Below are positions 45,465-55,478 of a stretch of 64,000 bases of DNA, piece after piece. A program made the position numbers and the translations under genes. The notes beneath the pieces were generated by a model that saw only the letters and a list, made by a program, of their open reading frames with translations, ran no database searches and was not told where the DNA came from. The DNA lies in contig OY970326.1 of assembly GCA_963717155.1 (NCBI GenBank), positions 558,001 through 622,000 of the forward strand, written 5' to 3'. Every line of letters begins with the position of its first letter. Within the stretch, counting starts at the first letter, position 1. The DNA is from G963717155 sp963717155. Its GTDB lineage: Bacteria; Actinomycetota; Thermoleophilia; Gaiellales; JALYLC01.

Positions 45465-47114
45465 ATGAGGGTCGAGCGAATTCGGTGCGCCGCGGTGCTG
45501 CTTCTCATCGGCGGCGCGCTCGCCGCGCTTCCTGCGCAGGCGTCGGCCGACGCAGAGTGGACGAAGATCTCGAGCGACTACGCGTCCAACATCACCGTGC
45601 CGGAGATCGGCATCCTCGGATCGACGGCGGTGGTCACGTGGGAGCAGGACACCGGCCCGTTGACCGAGGACATCGTCTCGGACACCTTCCAGACCTCGCC
45701 TGCAAACGACGTCGCAAACGGCGTCCCCGGCAAGGCAGCGACCGGCTGGGCGTCGGTGGATCGAACGCAGGCACTCGTGCCGACGACGACCGGTGGACTC
45801 GCCATCGCGTTCGGAGGGATCCACTCGACGAACAGCGCCGATCCGCTGATCGGGCTGATCGGGGCGACGCACAACGCCGACGGCAGCTGGTCGGCGCCCA
45901 CGACGATTGCGACTGGCGCGGGCACCGGGAGCATCTGGTCGGGCGTGCTGAGCGGCGGAGTGCCGATCTTCGCCGGCGACTCCGCAGGCTCCGTCAGCAT
46001 TTTCGTCAACCCGACCTCGGAGGCATCGAAGGTCACGACCGATCTCCTGCCGCAGCTCGGGCCCGGCACGGATGGCTACCAGGTGAAGCTCGCGCTCGAC
46101 TCGATGGGGCGACTCTGGGTTGCCTGGTACACGCTCGGGCCCACCGGCCATACCGGGATCTACGTCCAGCAGCTCGACCAGACCACGGGCCTTCCGATCG
46201 GTACTCCGACGCTCGCGCCGAGCAGTGAGAACATCGACAACAATTCGTTCGGCACCGCGCTCACATGCGGAGTCAGCTGCCGCCTCGTCTACGGAGACGC
46301 GCCGGCGGGAACGAGCACCAACCTGCTCGTGTCGTGGTGGGTCGGCCAGTCGACACCGACGACGATCGCGAACCTCGCCAATACGGGCCAGACCGCGGGC
46401 CGTGTGGCCGCCGCCGCCTACCGCAGTGACGGGCGCCTCTGGATCGCCTGGTACAACGGCAAGACGTACAGCTACGTGCTCGGTGACGCGACCGGCGCCG
46501 GCGGCGTCGTGCAGGATGCCGGCGCGCCGAGCACCGCGAATGGCGCCTACGCGCTGTCGATCGCACCCGTCGGCGACAACCTGCTGATGGGCGTCAACTT
46601 CAACTACAAGTCCGGCCAGAACATCTTCGCCGTGTTCGTCAACGATGTCGCGCCACCCGCTCCAGTCACGTTCGCGCCCGGGCCCCGACTGTCGACGGTC
46701 GAGGCGACGCCGGGCGGCAAGGGCTTCCGCATCCAGGTGCAGTACCGCGTCCCCTCGACCTGCAAGCCGAGCTGCACGGCACACGCAGAGATCCGCACGC
46801 GCAGCGGCCGCCAGCTGTACGCAGTCTCGGCGACGGCGCCGCTGCCGGGAGACGGCAAGGTCGTCCTCGGAACCCGCGGCTCGGTGAAGCTCCCGGGCGG
46901 CAAGAAGGTGCGCTTCTACATGACGATCAGCAAGGCGCAGCTCCTGAAGACGCCGTTCTCGACCGTCGGCGGGAACCGCGTCGCAAACACGAGGCTGCGC
47001 GTCTACCTGAAGACGAAGAGCGGGGAGGAGCTGACGGTGCGCGACGGGCGGATCGCCGTCTCGATCGCGCGCATCAAGTCGGGGGCGCTTCCGGGTCTGT
47101 CGGGGATCCTGTAG
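45465..47114 (+). CDS. Secreted propeller-type protein with C-terminal Lys-rich beta domain
   Basis: Protein of 549 residues with signal peptide (CAAVLLLIGGALAALPAQASA). The central part shows repeated blade-like patterns: TWEQDTGPLTEDIVSDTFQ, SLGAL-like strands, VKLALDSMGRLWVAWYTLGPTGHTGIYVQQ, VAAAAYRSDGRLWIAWYNGKTYSYVLGD. A Cys pair (LTCGVSCRLV) is near the middle. The C-terminal 170 residues (CKPSCTAHAEIRTRSGRQLY; VKLPGGKKVRFYMTISKAQL) form a beta domain similar in style to the ends of the secreted proteins at 11040 and 26216. No catalytic motif seen. Overlaps the end of the convergent cupin gene. Confidence 0.75.
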   Translation: MRVERIRCAAVLLLIGGALAALPAQASADAEWTKISSDYASNITVPEIGILGSTAVVTWEQDTGPLTEDIVSDTFQTSPANDVANGVPGKAATGWASVDRTQALVPTTTGGLAIAFGGIHSTNSADPLIGLIGATHNADGSWSAPTTIATGAGTGSIWSGVLSGGVPIFAGDSAGSVSIFVNPTSEASKVTTDLLPQLGPGTDGYQVKLALDSMGRLWVAWYTLGPTGHTGIYVQQLDQTTGLPIGTPTLAPSSENIDNNSFGTALTCGVSCRLVYGDAPAGTSTNLLVSWWVGQSTPTTIANLANTGQTAGRVAAAAYRSDGRLWIAWYNGKTYSYVLGDATGAGGVVQDAGAPSTANGAYALSIAPVGDNLLMGVNFNYKSGQNIFAVFVNDVAPPAPVTFAPGPRLSTVEATPGGKGFRIQVQYRVPSTCKPSCTAHAEIRTRSGRQLYAVSATAPLPGDGKVVLGTRGSVKLPGGKKVRFYMTISKAQLLKTPFSTVGGNRVANTRLRVYLKTKSGEELTVRDGRIAVSIARIKSGALPGLSGIL

Positions 47115-47601
47115 GCGGCTCGACGCCCGCCCAGTAGCCGACCTCGTCCTCGCGGCGGTAGAACTCCCAGAGGCCGCTGCCGCCCGGGCCGCGCTCGAAC
47201 GCTCCGACCTTGCCCGCGTCGGGGTAGACGCAGATGTCCGGGGCGCCCGCCGTCGAGATCGCGAGGAAGACGAGCGTCTCCGGGCCATCGCATACGACCT
47301 GGTGCGCACCCGCCTCGCCGGTCGCGAATCCCAGCACCGAGCCGCGCTCGAGCGACCCCCAGCCCTCGGGCGTGCGGACACGTCCGGTGCCCTCGATCAC
47401 GACGAGAAGCTCCTCCTCGCCGAGGTGGTAGTGGTACGGGTAGGCGGCCTCGCCCGGCGGCACGTGCCACAGGCTGGCGCCGAGGCGCCGTGCGCCCGCG
47501 CGCCTGCCGACGTACATGCGTTGGGCGAGGAACCCCTCGCGCGGCTCGCGGCCCGGCGTCTCGTCGAACTCGGGCCGGTAGATGTTGCTCGGGTCGCTCA
47601 C
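47074..47601 (-). CDS. Cupin-domain protein
   Basis: Protein of 175 residues with GTG start 47601 overlapping the stop of the ABC ATPase (GTGA). The cupin barrel shows the two motifs: YHYHLGEEELLVVIEGTGRVRTPEG (metal His residues, Glu) and LGFATGEAGAHQVVCDGPETLVFL. N-terminal segment SNIYRPEFDETPGREPREGF precedes the barrel. Cupins bind small acids or sugars or act as dioxygenases or isomerases. Being the last gene of the transporter operon it may bind or process the imported substrate. Its stop overlaps the convergent secreted protein. Confidence 0.88.
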   Translation of the reverse strand: MSDPSNIYRPEFDETPGREPREGFLAQRMYVGRRAGARRLGASLWHVPPGEAAYPYHYHLGEEELLVVIEGTGRVRTPEGWGSLERGSVLGFATGEAGAHQVVCDGPETLVFLAISTAGAPDICVYPDAGKVGAFERGPGGSGLWEFYRREDEVGYWAGVEPPTGSPTDPEAPPT

Positions 47602-48710
47602 TCCTCGGCGACCGTGGACGCGGGAGCCGTCGGTGGCAGCACGCGCAGCGCGTCCGGCGGCAGGTGCACGGTCACCGGCGAGCCCTGCTCGTAGGCGAGC
47701 GGCGAACCGTCGTTCGGCAAGATCGCCTTCACGAGGTCGCCGCCGACGAGCCGCACGTGCAGCTCGCGGAAGCTGCCGAGGAAGACCGAGTGCTCGACCA
47801 TCCCCGGCAGGCGGTTCGGCCCGTCGCCGCCCTGTCCCTCGACGCCGACGCGCTCGGGCCGGATCATCGCCTTGACAGGCCCGCGTATCTCCATCGAGCC
47901 CTGCTGCGCCTGCAGCGTCCGCTCGCCGATCTTCAACGCGACGCCGTTCGCGTCTCCGGCGCTGCACTCGACGCTCAGGAGGTTCGAGACGCCGAGGAAG
48001 TCAGCGACGAACAGCGTCGCGGGCGCCTCGTAGATCGATTGCGGCGGGCCCGCCTGCTCGACGCGTCCCTCGTTCATCACCGCGACCCGGTCGCTCATCG
48101 TGAGGGCCTCTTCCTGATCGTGGGTGACGAACACGAACGTCACCCCGAGCTCGCCCTGGAGCGTCTTCAGCTCGACCTGCAGGTCCTTGCGCAGCCGTGC
48201 GTCGAGCGCGCCGAGCGGCTCGTCCAGCAGCAGGACGCGCGGTCGGAGCACGAGCGCGCGGGCCAGCGCGACCCGTTGCTGCTGGCCACCCGAGAGCTGT
48301 CCGGGCTTGCGGGTCTCGTAGCCCGCGAGCTGCACCATCGCGAGGGCCTCGGCGACCCGCTTGCGCCGCTCCTCCTTGGTGACGCGTTGGTACTTGAGCC
48401 CGAAGGCCACGTTGTCGGCGACGTTCAGGTGCGGGAAGAGCGCATAGCTCTGGAACACCGTGTTCACGTTGCGCTTGTGCGGGGGCGTGTTCGCGACGTC
48501 CTCGCCGTCGAGCAGGATGCGCCCGCTCGTCGGGCGCTCGAACCCCGCGATCATGCGCAGCGTCGTCGTCTTGCCACAGCCGGACGGGCCGACCATCGTG
48601 AAGAACTCGCCCGGCGGCATCAGGAGATCGATGCCATCGACGGCCACGACGTTGTCACCGAAGCTCTTGACGAGCGTCTCGAGCCGGATCTCGCCGCGCT
48701 GGACCTCCAT
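47598..48710 (-). CDS. Polyamine-type ABC transporter ATPase (PotA-like)
   Basis: Protein of 370 residues. Walker A GPSGCGKTTTLRMIAGFE (about 42-59), Q-loop VFQSYALFPHLNVADN, signature LSGGQQQRVALARAL, Walker B LLLDEPLGALD, H-loop VFVTHDQEEALTMSD, then a C-terminal TOBE domain (about 250-370, MIRPERVGVEG). This is the MalK/PotA subfamily. It powers the two permeases encoded just upstream. TGATG overlap with the permease stop implies coupling. Substrate inferred from the companion permeases and binding protein: polyamine or related amine, not proven. Confidence 0.94.
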   Translation of the reverse strand: MEVQRGEIRLETLVKSFGDNVVAVDGIDLLMPPGEFFTMVGPSGCGKTTTLRMIAGFERPTSGRILLDGEDVANTPPHKRNVNTVFQSYALFPHLNVADNVAFGLKYQRVTKEERRKRVAEALAMVQLAGYETRKPGQLSGGQQQRVALARALVLRPRVLLLDEPLGALDARLRKDLQVELKTLQGELGVTFVFVTHDQEEALTMSDRVAVMNEGRVEQAGPPQSIYEAPATLFVADFLGVSNLLSVECSAGDANGVALKIGERTLQAQQGSMEIRGPVKAMIRPERVGVEGQGGDGPNRLPGMVEHSVFLGSFRELHVRLVGGDLVKAILPNDGSPLAYEQGSPVTVHLPPDALRVLPPTAPASTVAEE

Positions 48711-49576
48711 CAGACCTCCATCGCAGCCATCGCAGATGCGCCCGAGTCGCCCGAGCCGCCGGCGAACCGCCGGTACACGAGGAACGTCAGGGTGAGCGTG
48801 CCGAGCGTGATCACGAGCGCCACCGTTGCAAGGGCGTTCAGCGCGGGGGTCGGCGCACCACGCGCCGATGAGTAGAGCAGCATCGAGACGGTCGTCGTGC
48901 TCGCGTCGCCCGAGAGGTACTGCGTGATCACGAAGTCGTCGATCGAGAGCGCGAAGACGATCGCAGCGCTCGCGAGGATCGCCGGTGCGAGCAGCGGCAG
49001 GAGCACGCGGAACAGGATGTCGCGCGGCGGCGCCCCGAGGTCGGACGCCGCTTCCTCGTACTCCTTCCCGATCGAGACGAGGCGGCCGCGCACGATCACG
49101 ACGACGTACGAGATCGTGAAGGTGATCTGCCCGATCGCCTGCGCGGTGGTGCCGAGGCCGATCACCGCGAAGACGTTCAGGAACAGCAGCAGCAGCGAGA
49201 CGCCCATGACGATCTCGGGCGTGACGAGGGGAAGCAGCATCATGATGTTGACCGTGCCGCTGCCGGGGCCCCGCCAGCGCTGAAGGCCGAGCGCGAGCGT
49301 GACGCCGAGCGGCGTGGCGACGAGCACGGAGATGATCGCGAGCAGCACCGTGTGCTTGAGCGCCGACTGCAGGTCGGGGTCGTGCAGCACGCTGCCGTAC
49401 GGGTCTCCCGTGAACCAGCGGAAGGAGAAGCCCTGCCAGGTGGTGCGCGAGCGCCCGGAGTTGAACGCGAACAGGATCGCAACCGCCACGGGCAGGATCG
49501 ACCACGCGATGTACAGGGCCGTCACGAGGACGAGCACGCGTGGACGGCCCCATGGATTCCGGAGGAAGTTCAGCAT
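48710..49576 (-). CDS. ABC transporter permease (PotC-like)
   Basis: Protein of 288 residues starting at ATG 49576 after a strong ribosome site (AGGAGGAG). Six membrane helices, with the EAA cytoplasmic loop EEAASDLGAPPRDILFRVLLPLLAPAI that contacts the ATPase. FSFRWFTGDPYGSVLHDPDL between helix 1 and 2 is typical of PotC-type permeases. Located between PotB-like and PotA-like genes; overlaps the ATPase start by TGATG. The frame continues upstream to 49618 but without a better start. Confidence 0.93.
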   Translation of the reverse strand: MLNFLRNPWGRPRVLVLVTALYIAWSILPVAVAILFAFNSGRSRTTWQGFSFRWFTGDPYGSVLHDPDLQSALKHTVLLAIISVLVATPLGVTLALGLQRWRGPGSGTVNIMMLLPLVTPEIVMGVSLLLLFLNVFAVIGLGTTAQAIGQITFTISYVVVIVRGRLVSIGKEYEEAASDLGAPPRDILFRVLLPLLAPAILASAAIVFALSIDDFVITQYLSGDASTTTVSMLLYSSARGAPTPALNALATVALVITLGTLTLTFLVYRRFAGGSGDSGASAMAAMEV

Positions 49577-49586
49577 GGAGCTCCTC

Positions 49587-50504
49587 CTAGTCCTCGGCCG
49601 TCTGCGGGCCGGCGGCACGGGTCGTGCGGAGGTAGTACAGCATCAGGATCAGCAGTACGAGCGCCAGCAGCACCGTCAGCACCGCTCCGACCGTCTTCTG
49701 AGATCCCTGGCGCGTGAACTGGTCGATCTGGTTCCCGATCATGCTCGTCTGGGCCGATCCCGAGATCAGGTCGGCGGTGTAGTAGTCGCCGAACATGGGC
49801 AGCGCGATCAGCACGGCGCCCGCGAGGATGCCGGCCTTCGAGAGCGGCAGTGTCACGCGCAGGAACGCCTGGCTCGGGCTCGCGCCGAGATCGCGGGCCG
49901 CCTCGATGTGTCGCTGATCGATGCGGTCGAGCGCCGCGAACAGCGGCAGGATGAAGAACGGGATGTAGCCGTACACGAGCGCGATCACGACCGACGACGA
50001 CTGGCCGTCGAGCCAGCCTCCCTGGGCGGTCAGCAGCCCGAGGTGCACGAACAGGGTGTCGAGACGCACCCAGTGGAGGAACTCCGTGCCCCAGCCACCC
50101 GGAGACAGCAGGTTGATCCACGCGAGCATTCGCATCAGGTAGTTGATCCAGAACGGCAGGATCAGCCCGACCAGCACGAGGCCCTTCCAGCGCCCCGCGT
50201 GACGTGCCGCGAAGTAGGCGACCGGGTAGCCGATCGCGAGCGACAGGGCGAGCGCGATCGCGACGTAGGCGAGCGTGCGGATGAAGACCGTCAGGAACTG
50301 CTCGCCCTCCCAGAAGTTCCGCAGCGTCTCGACCAGGTACCCGATGTTCCAGTCGAGCGGGTTCCAGAAGGGCACCGGCTGTCCGAGCGTGTCCTGGTTG
50401 CCGAGTGCGACGCACAACACCGCGTACAGCGCCACCAGGAAGAAGATCGAGAGCCACGCGACGCCCGGGAACGCGAGCCCACGCCAGAGCCAGCGAGACT
50501 GCAT
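49587..50504 (-). CDS. ABC transporter permease (PotB-like)
   Basis: Protein of 305 residues with six membrane helices and an EAA loop (IEAARDLGASPSQAFLRVTLPLSKAGI). GNQDTLGQPVPFWNPLDWNIGYLVETL between the first two helices and FWINYLMRMLAWINLL are characteristic of spermidine/putrescine-type PotB proteins. It starts with ATG 50504, overlapping the binding-protein stop (TGATG). With the PotC-like protein it forms the transmembrane channel. Confidence 0.93.
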   Translation of the reverse strand: MQSRWLWRGLAFPGVAWLSIFFLVALYAVLCVALGNQDTLGQPVPFWNPLDWNIGYLVETLRNFWEGEQFLTVFIRTLAYVAIALALSLAIGYPVAYFAARHAGRWKGLVLVGLILPFWINYLMRMLAWINLLSPGGWGTEFLHWVRLDTLFVHLGLLTAQGGWLDGQSSSVVIALVYGYIPFFILPLFAALDRIDQRHIEAARDLGASPSQAFLRVTLPLSKAGILAGAVLIALPMFGDYYTADLISGSAQTSMIGNQIDQFTRQGSQKTVGAVLTVLLALVLLILMLYYLRTTRAAGPQTAED

Positions 50505-51821
50505 CAGCCTGCCTTGAACTTCGACCAGGCGTTTTCCCAGAGGTTGTCGCCCTCGGTCGTGAGCGCGAGCAGCTCCTGGTTCGCCGAGAACTGGTCAGGC
50601 CGGACGAGCGCGCCCCTGAGCGACTCGGGAATGAGCTTCCTCCTGATCAGCGCATCGGCGTCGATCGCCGTCTGCGGAGGCGTGTAGCCGACGAACTGGA
50701 TGAAGTTGTCGTACGCGTTCTTCTCGTCGAGGATGAAGTTCAGGAAGTGGTGTGCGAGCGCGGGCTTCTCGGCGTTGCGCGGGACGAACAGGAAGTCGTT
50801 CTGCACGACGCCGTTGGCATCGGGCGACCAGTACGACAGCACATCGGGGGAGACGCCCTTCGGCATGTAGTAGAACGCGCCGCCGAGGAGATCACCCGAC
50901 CACGAGTGGTGCAGCCATGTCTTGCCTTCGGGCAGCGTCTGGTAGTCGGTGATCGCGATCTTGATGTTCACCTCCTGCGTGAGCTGGGCCAGGTCCTTGC
51001 CGGCCTGGGCGATGATCGCCGGATCCTCGGTGTTCAGGTCGGGGATCACGCCCTTGTGCATCGCGGTCGCGCTGCATCGGCATGCTCAGCCCGTCGCGGT
51101 AGTCGTCGAGCAGGCCGACCTTGCCCTTCAGCTGCGGCGAGTTCCAGAAGATGTCCCACGGGACCTTCATCTTCGGGATGTCGGTCTTGATCTTGTCGTT
51201 GCGCCAGCCGATCCCGTCCGACCAGACGACGTACGGGACCGTGTAGCGAGCTCCCGGTCGTAGAACGGGCTCTGCAGCGCGGGCCAGATGTTCTTCAGGT
51301 TCGCGAGGTAGTCGTGGTTCAGCGGCGCCATCAGGCGCTTCGCCTGCAGCAGGACGATGTGGCTTCCCGACAGGCCGAGCACGACGTCGAAGCGCACCGA
51401 GCCCGCGGCCAGCTTCGCGTACGCCTCGTCGGCCGAGTTGTACGTCGCGATCTGCACGTTGCAGTTGAACTGCTTCTCGAAGAGCTTCACCGTGCCGGGA
51501 TTGATGTAGTCGGCGTAGTTGTAGAGCCGCAGCGTGCCGCCCTCGCCGGCGAGGCCGGAGCGGATCGGCCTTGTTGTCGTCGAGCAGCGCCCACGTCACG
51601 GAGTTGTCCGTGCGCGGCAGCGGGAGGCCGAGCGGGCCGAGCGGCTTGGGCTCGACCAGCTTGGAGCTCGTGCCACCGCCCGACTCGCATGCGCCGATCG
51701 CCGTCGTGGTGTTCTCGCAGCCCGCGAGGACGCCGCCGCCCGCTGCGAGCACGGCCGCGCCGGCAGCTCCGCGAAGGAGCTGGCCGCGAGTCATTCCCGA
51801 TCGATCCTTGGGGTGGGCCAT
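50504..51821 (-). CDS. Polyamine-type ABC transporter binding lipoprotein (PotD-like), frame-broken
   Basis: About 435 residues from ATG 51821. The N-terminus MTRGQLLRGAAGAAVLAAGG with lipobox LAGC is a Tat/lipoprotein-like signal. The mature part, read through three frame breaks at about 51565, 51250 and 51068, shows GGTLRLYNYADYI, FEKQFNCNVQIATYNSADEAYAKL, DVVLGLSGSHI, VPYVVWSDGIGWRNDKI, and the C-terminal VNIKIAITDYQTLPEGKTWLHHSWSGDLL plus LNFILDEKNAYDNFIQFVGYTPP, the pattern of PotD and PotF. First gene of the transporter operon (PotD-PotB-PotC-PotA-cupin). Confidence 0.85.
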
Positions 51822-51858
51822 GCGCTGTTATCGATCCTTCCCGGAGCGGGCAGTAAAC

Positions 51859-51872
51859 GGGCGCATGCGCCC
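51859..51872. promoter_or_regulatory. Palindrome between the catabolic operon and transporter operon
   Basis: GGGCGCATGCGCCC is a perfect 14-base palindrome 38 bases upstream of the binding-protein ATG (51821, minus) and 6 bases after the stop of the acyl-CoA dehydrogenase gene. Could be an operator for the transporter or a terminator stem for the preceding gene. Confidence 0.4.
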
Positions 51873-51877
51873 AGGTG

Positions 51878-53104
51878 TCAAGCGCGGCGCTCTCCGAGCG
51901 CCGGGCCGGAGTCGCGGGTGTCGGTGCCGAGCACGCGCTCGACACCCCGCCGTTCGAGGGCGCGGCCGACGATCAGCCGCTGGATCTCGCTCGTTCCCTC
52001 CCAGATCCGATCGACGCGCAGCTCTCGGAGGAACCGCTCGGCGACGTTCGTGCGCATGTAGCCCGCGCCCACCGAACGTCTGCACGCAGCGGTCGGCGCA
52101 GCGCCAGGCAGCCTCGGACGCGTACAGCTTGGCCATCGAGGCGCGTGCGTGCACGAGCTTCGGGTCGGCGTGGTCATCCTCGCTCTGGGCCGCGAGGTAG
52201 GTGAGCAGGCGCGCGGCGGTGCACTCGGTGGCCGAGTCCGCGAGCGGGAACGAGATGCCCTGGAAGTCGAGGATCCGCTCGCCGAACTGGCGGCGCTCGG
52301 AGGCCCAGGCGACGGTGTCGACGAGCAGCCGCCGCATCGCCCCGACGCAGCGCGCCGCGATGTGCAACCGCTCCTCGACGAACCATGCGTTCTGCCCCTC
52401 GTCCCCGTGGCCGACCATTCCGGGCCCGCCGAGAACGGCGTCCTCGGGCACCACGCAGTCGAACCGGAGCGTCGGGTGGCCGTGCGGGTAGCTGTGTGCG
52501 AACGGCGGGTCGTCGATCGTCTCGATGCCCGGCGTGTCACCGTCCACGAGGAACAGCGTGGGCCCGCTCGCTCCGTCGGGTCCGGTCGCGTTGGCCATCA
52601 CGATGTAGAAGTCCGCGACGTCGCCCGACGTGACGAACCACTTCTCCCCGCGCAGACGGAAGCCCCCGGGCACGGGTTCGGCGGTCGTCGTCGATTCCGC
52701 GACGGGTCGGAGCCCGCGTCGCGCTCCGTCACGGCGTAGGCGTCCTGCCGCTCGCCGCGGAGGGTGGGACGGAGGTAGCGGTCGATCTGCTCGGGCGTGC
52801 CGAGACCCAGGACGTTGTAGCCGCCCTCGACTGCCCACCAGATGGCGTTCGTCGAGCGGCCGAGCTCCTCGTGCACGAGCACGGCCTCGACGGCGGTCCA
52901 ACCCTGCCCGCCGAGGTCGACAGGATGGTTGCCGCCCACGAGCCGGAGCTCGCGCGCTCTCGCCCGCACGCGCTCGATGCGGGCCGACTCGAGGCGGCCG
53001 TGTGCCAGTTCCGCCTCCACCTCGAGCGGGATGAGCTCCTCGTCGACGAACGCCGCGGCCCGGGCCTGCAGCTCCAGCTGGGCGGGTGTCAACCCGAGAT
53101 CCAC
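51878..53104 (-). CDS. Acyl-CoA dehydrogenase-family protein, frame-broken
   Basis: About 405 residues from GTG 53104. N-terminal helical domain (MDLGLTPAQLELQARAAAFVDEEL), YAVTERDAGSDP (FAD/substrate loop), FRLRGEKWFVTSGDVADFYIVMANA, VPEDAVLGGPGMVGHGDEG and the C-terminal helices with RRQFGERILDFQGISFPLAD and YMRTNVAERFLRELRVDRIWEGTSEIQRLIVGR, a standard ACAD end. The region LRVDRIWEGTSEI contains the usual Glu region. Frames change at about 52700 and 52065. It introduces an alpha-beta double bond into an acyl-CoA. Last gene of the TetR-Rieske operon, overlapping the synthetase stop by 16 bases. Confidence 0.88.
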
Positions 53105-55146
53105 GGAGTCTCCTCGTTGATGGCGCCGAGCACGATCAATGCGTCGAGTGCAGTGGCCGTGCCGTCTGAGACGCGCAGGGGATTGACATCGATGGCGACG
53201 ACATCGGGACGGTGAGCTGCGAGGCGTCCAAGTGCGACGAGCACGCTAGCGGCGGCAGCTTGGTCTTTGCTGTGAAGTCCCTGGGCAAGTACTGGGCTCG
53301 AGCGGACGAGAGCGAGCGCCTCGTCCTCGCCGAGCGGTGCGAGGCCGGCGACCGTCGTCTCGCCGAGCGCCTCGGCGAGCGAGCCACCGACGCCGCAGAT
53401 GACGAGCGCACCGATCTGCGCGTCGCGCACGACGCCGCACAGCAGATCCGTGCCTCCGCGCAGGTCCTCGCACACCAGCACGGGAAGTCCGATGCGCTCG
53501 GCCGCTGCTCGCGCGGCGTCGGGTGTCGCACAGCCGAGCACGACTCCGCCGGCGCGCTCCTTGTGGGCGGGACCGTGGCGCTTGACGACGACGGACGTCC
53601 CGAGGGTTCGCGGCGCGTCGGCCGCCTCGTCGAGCGTCGAGGCTACGCGCTCACGCGGCCCTGGAATGCCGTAGCGCGCGAGCACCGCGCGACTCTCGTG
53701 CTCCGACAGGTGCCCCGTCGCGCCGTCGAGCTCGGCCAGGGACGGTGCCGGGCCGGGATCGACCGTCGCGCGGGCACGGGGGCGCCAGCGGGCCAGCGCG
53801 CCGACGGCACGCAACGCCGGTCCGTCGCCCTTGAGCACCGGCACGCCTGCCGCGCCCGCCGCGCGCAGCGATTCGGGGTCGGCGTCGGCCGTGGCGCAGG
53901 CGACGACCGCTGCGAACGCGCCCTCGGCGGCGGCAGCGATCGCCGCATCCACGGCGGCACGGGCGACCGGCTGCTCCCCGGGTCCGTAGCGCAGCGACTG
54001 CTCGGCGACGAGCAGCAGCCCGTCGACCTCGGCATGTCGGGCGAGCGTCCGCGCGAGTACCGGCGCTAACTCCTCGGCGGGCCCGACGGCCCAGTAGTCG
54101 ACCGGGTTACCGGGCGGCAGCCCGGGGTGCGCGACGGCCAGCGAGGCGGCGAGGTCGGTCGGCAGGGGAGCGAGCGTGAGGCCCGCACTCTCGGCGGCGT
54201 CGGCGACGAGGCCGCCCTCGCCACCCGAGTTCGTGAGAGCGACCATGCGCTTGCCACGTGGTCGCGGGCCGGCTCCGAACGCCTCGAGGTGCTCGAGCCA
54301 GTCGGGCACGTCGTCCACGGTGATCGCACCGTATGCCGCGCAGAGCGCCGCCACCGCCTGCGCCGAGCCGACGATCGCGCCGGAGTGCGCCAGCGCCGCA
54401 CGGGAGGCAGCCTGCGACCGCCCGCTCGCGAGCACGATCACGGGCTTGGCTGCGCTCGCGGCGAGCGCGAGCGCGTCCGCGAACGCTACGGGTCTCCGGA
54501 TCGCCTCGAGCGCCAGGCCGATGACCGTCGTCCGGTCATCGGCCACGAGGGTGGCGAGCCAGTCGGCGGCGTCGCGCCCGATCTCGTTGCCGCTCGAGAC
54601 GACGACACGCAGGCCGAACCGCGGGCCGGCGTGCAACAGCGCCTCGCCGAGCGATCCGGAGTGCACGACGCAGGCGACTCCTCCGGGGCGGAGGTCGGCG
54701 TGGGGGACCGTGCCGAGCCATGGGGACGCGCCACCCGGGACGGCGACGCCCATGCAGTTCGGGCCTACGAGCGGCACGTTCGAGGCGATGCACAGCTCGC
54801 CGAGCTCGGCCCGGGCGGCGGCCCCCGGCTCGCCATCCTCGGGGCCGAGCCCCGGAACGACGAGCAGCCGAGCGCCGGCCGCAATCGCCTCGCGCGCTGC
54901 AGTGACGATCGCAGCCGGCCCGACCGCGAGCGCGCACACGTCGGGGGCGAACGGGAGATCCTCGGCACGCGCCACGACGCGCGCCCCATCGGCCGCGCGA
55001 CCCGAGCGGTGGACCGCAACCGTCTCGGCACCAACACTCAAGCTCAACCAGAGCTGTAGACCCGCCCGTCGATCCGTTGCACCCACCACCGCGGCGGTGC
55101 GGGGAGCAAGCGCGACGCCGAGGTCGCTTCGGAGCGCGTCCGTCAC
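53089..55146 (-). CDS. Acyl-CoA synthetase (ADP-forming type)
   Basis: Protein of 685 residues. Domain order: CoA-binding (about 10-110, TAAVVGATDRRAGLQLWLSL; VVPGLGPEDGEP), succinyl-CoA-ligase-like domains with VVHSGSLGEALLHAG and LAHSGAIVGSAQAV (His equivalent of the phosphorylated residue), KRMVALTNSGGEGGLVADAAESAG, and C-terminal ATP-grasp (about 455-685, LARYGIPGPRERV; VVVKRHGPAHKERAGGVVLG; VCGVGGSLAEAL; AIDVNPLRVSDG). It makes acyl-CoA from acid, ATP and CoA with ADP release. GTG start overlaps the 111-residue gene stop (GTGA). It may activate the carboxylate that the Rieske oxygenase or dehydrogenase works on. Confidence 0.9.
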   Translation of the reverse strand: MTDALRSDLGVALAPRTAAVVGATDRRAGLQLWLSLSVGAETVAVHRSGRAADGARVVARAEDLPFAPDVCALAVGPAAIVTAAREAIAAGARLLVVPGLGPEDGEPGAAARAELGELCIASNVPLVGPNCMGVAVPGGASPWLGTVPHADLRPGGVACVVHSGSLGEALLHAGPRFGLRVVVSSGNEIGRDAADWLATLVADDRTTVIGLALEAIRRPVAFADALALAASAAKPVIVLASGRSQAASRAALAHSGAIVGSAQAVAALCAAYGAITVDDVPDWLEHLEAFGAGPRPRGKRMVALTNSGGEGGLVADAAESAGLTLAPLPTDLAASLAVAHPGLPPGNPVDYWAVGPAEELAPVLARTLARHAEVDGLLLVAEQSLRYGPGEQPVARAAVDAAIAAAAEGAFAAVVACATADADPESLRAAGAAGVPVLKGDGPALRAVGALARWRPRARATVDPGPAPSLAELDGATGHLSEHESRAVLARYGIPGPRERVASTLDEAADAPRTLGTSVVVKRHGPAHKERAGGVVLGCATPDAARAAAERIGLPVLVCEDLRGGTDLLCGVVRDAQIGALVICGVGGSLAEALGETTVAGLAPLGEDEALALVRSSPVLAQGLHSKDQAAAASVLVALGRLAAHRPDVVAIDVNPLRVSDGTATALDALIVLGAINEETPWISG

Positions 55147-55478
55147 GCGGCCAGTGCCCGCAGGCGCCGCAGTTCGTCAACCTCGGTTGCTAGCGGCGCC
55201 CGGAAACCCGGCAGGAGCAGGTACACCTCGGCGAGCACCGCAGCCAGTCGGGCTGTCTCGTCAGGTCCGCCGGACGATGACTCGAGCAGCGCACGCGTCT
55301 CGCGCAACCAGCTCATGAACAGGGCCTCGTCGCCCTCGCGGACGATCGAGTCGAGCCGGGCCTCCTCCGCAGCCGCCGGGCGCACCCCGATCGCGTCGAG
55401 CAGCGTGGGAGCCTCGCGCTCGACCTCGCAGGTCAACGCGAGCCAGCGCTCGCCCTCATCGCCTCCATGGTGCGTCAC
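55143..55478 (-). CDS. Unknown 111-residue protein of the Rieske operon
   Basis: GTG start 55478 overlaps the Rieske oxygenase stop and its own stop overlaps the synthetase start, so coding is well supported by position. It is helical and acidic (RWLALTCEVEREAPTLLDAIGV; EARLDSIVREGDEALFMSWLRETRALLES; TARLAAVLAEVYLLLPGFRAP), with one Cys and no signal peptide. No family recognised. In Rieske operons small helical proteins sometimes act as accessory or chaperone-like factors; that role is only a guess. Confidence 0.75.
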   Translation of the reverse strand: MTHHGGDEGERWLALTCEVEREAPTLLDAIGVRPAAAEEARLDSIVREGDEALFMSWLRETRALLESSSGGPDETARLAAVLAEVYLLLPGFRAPLATEVDELRRLRALAA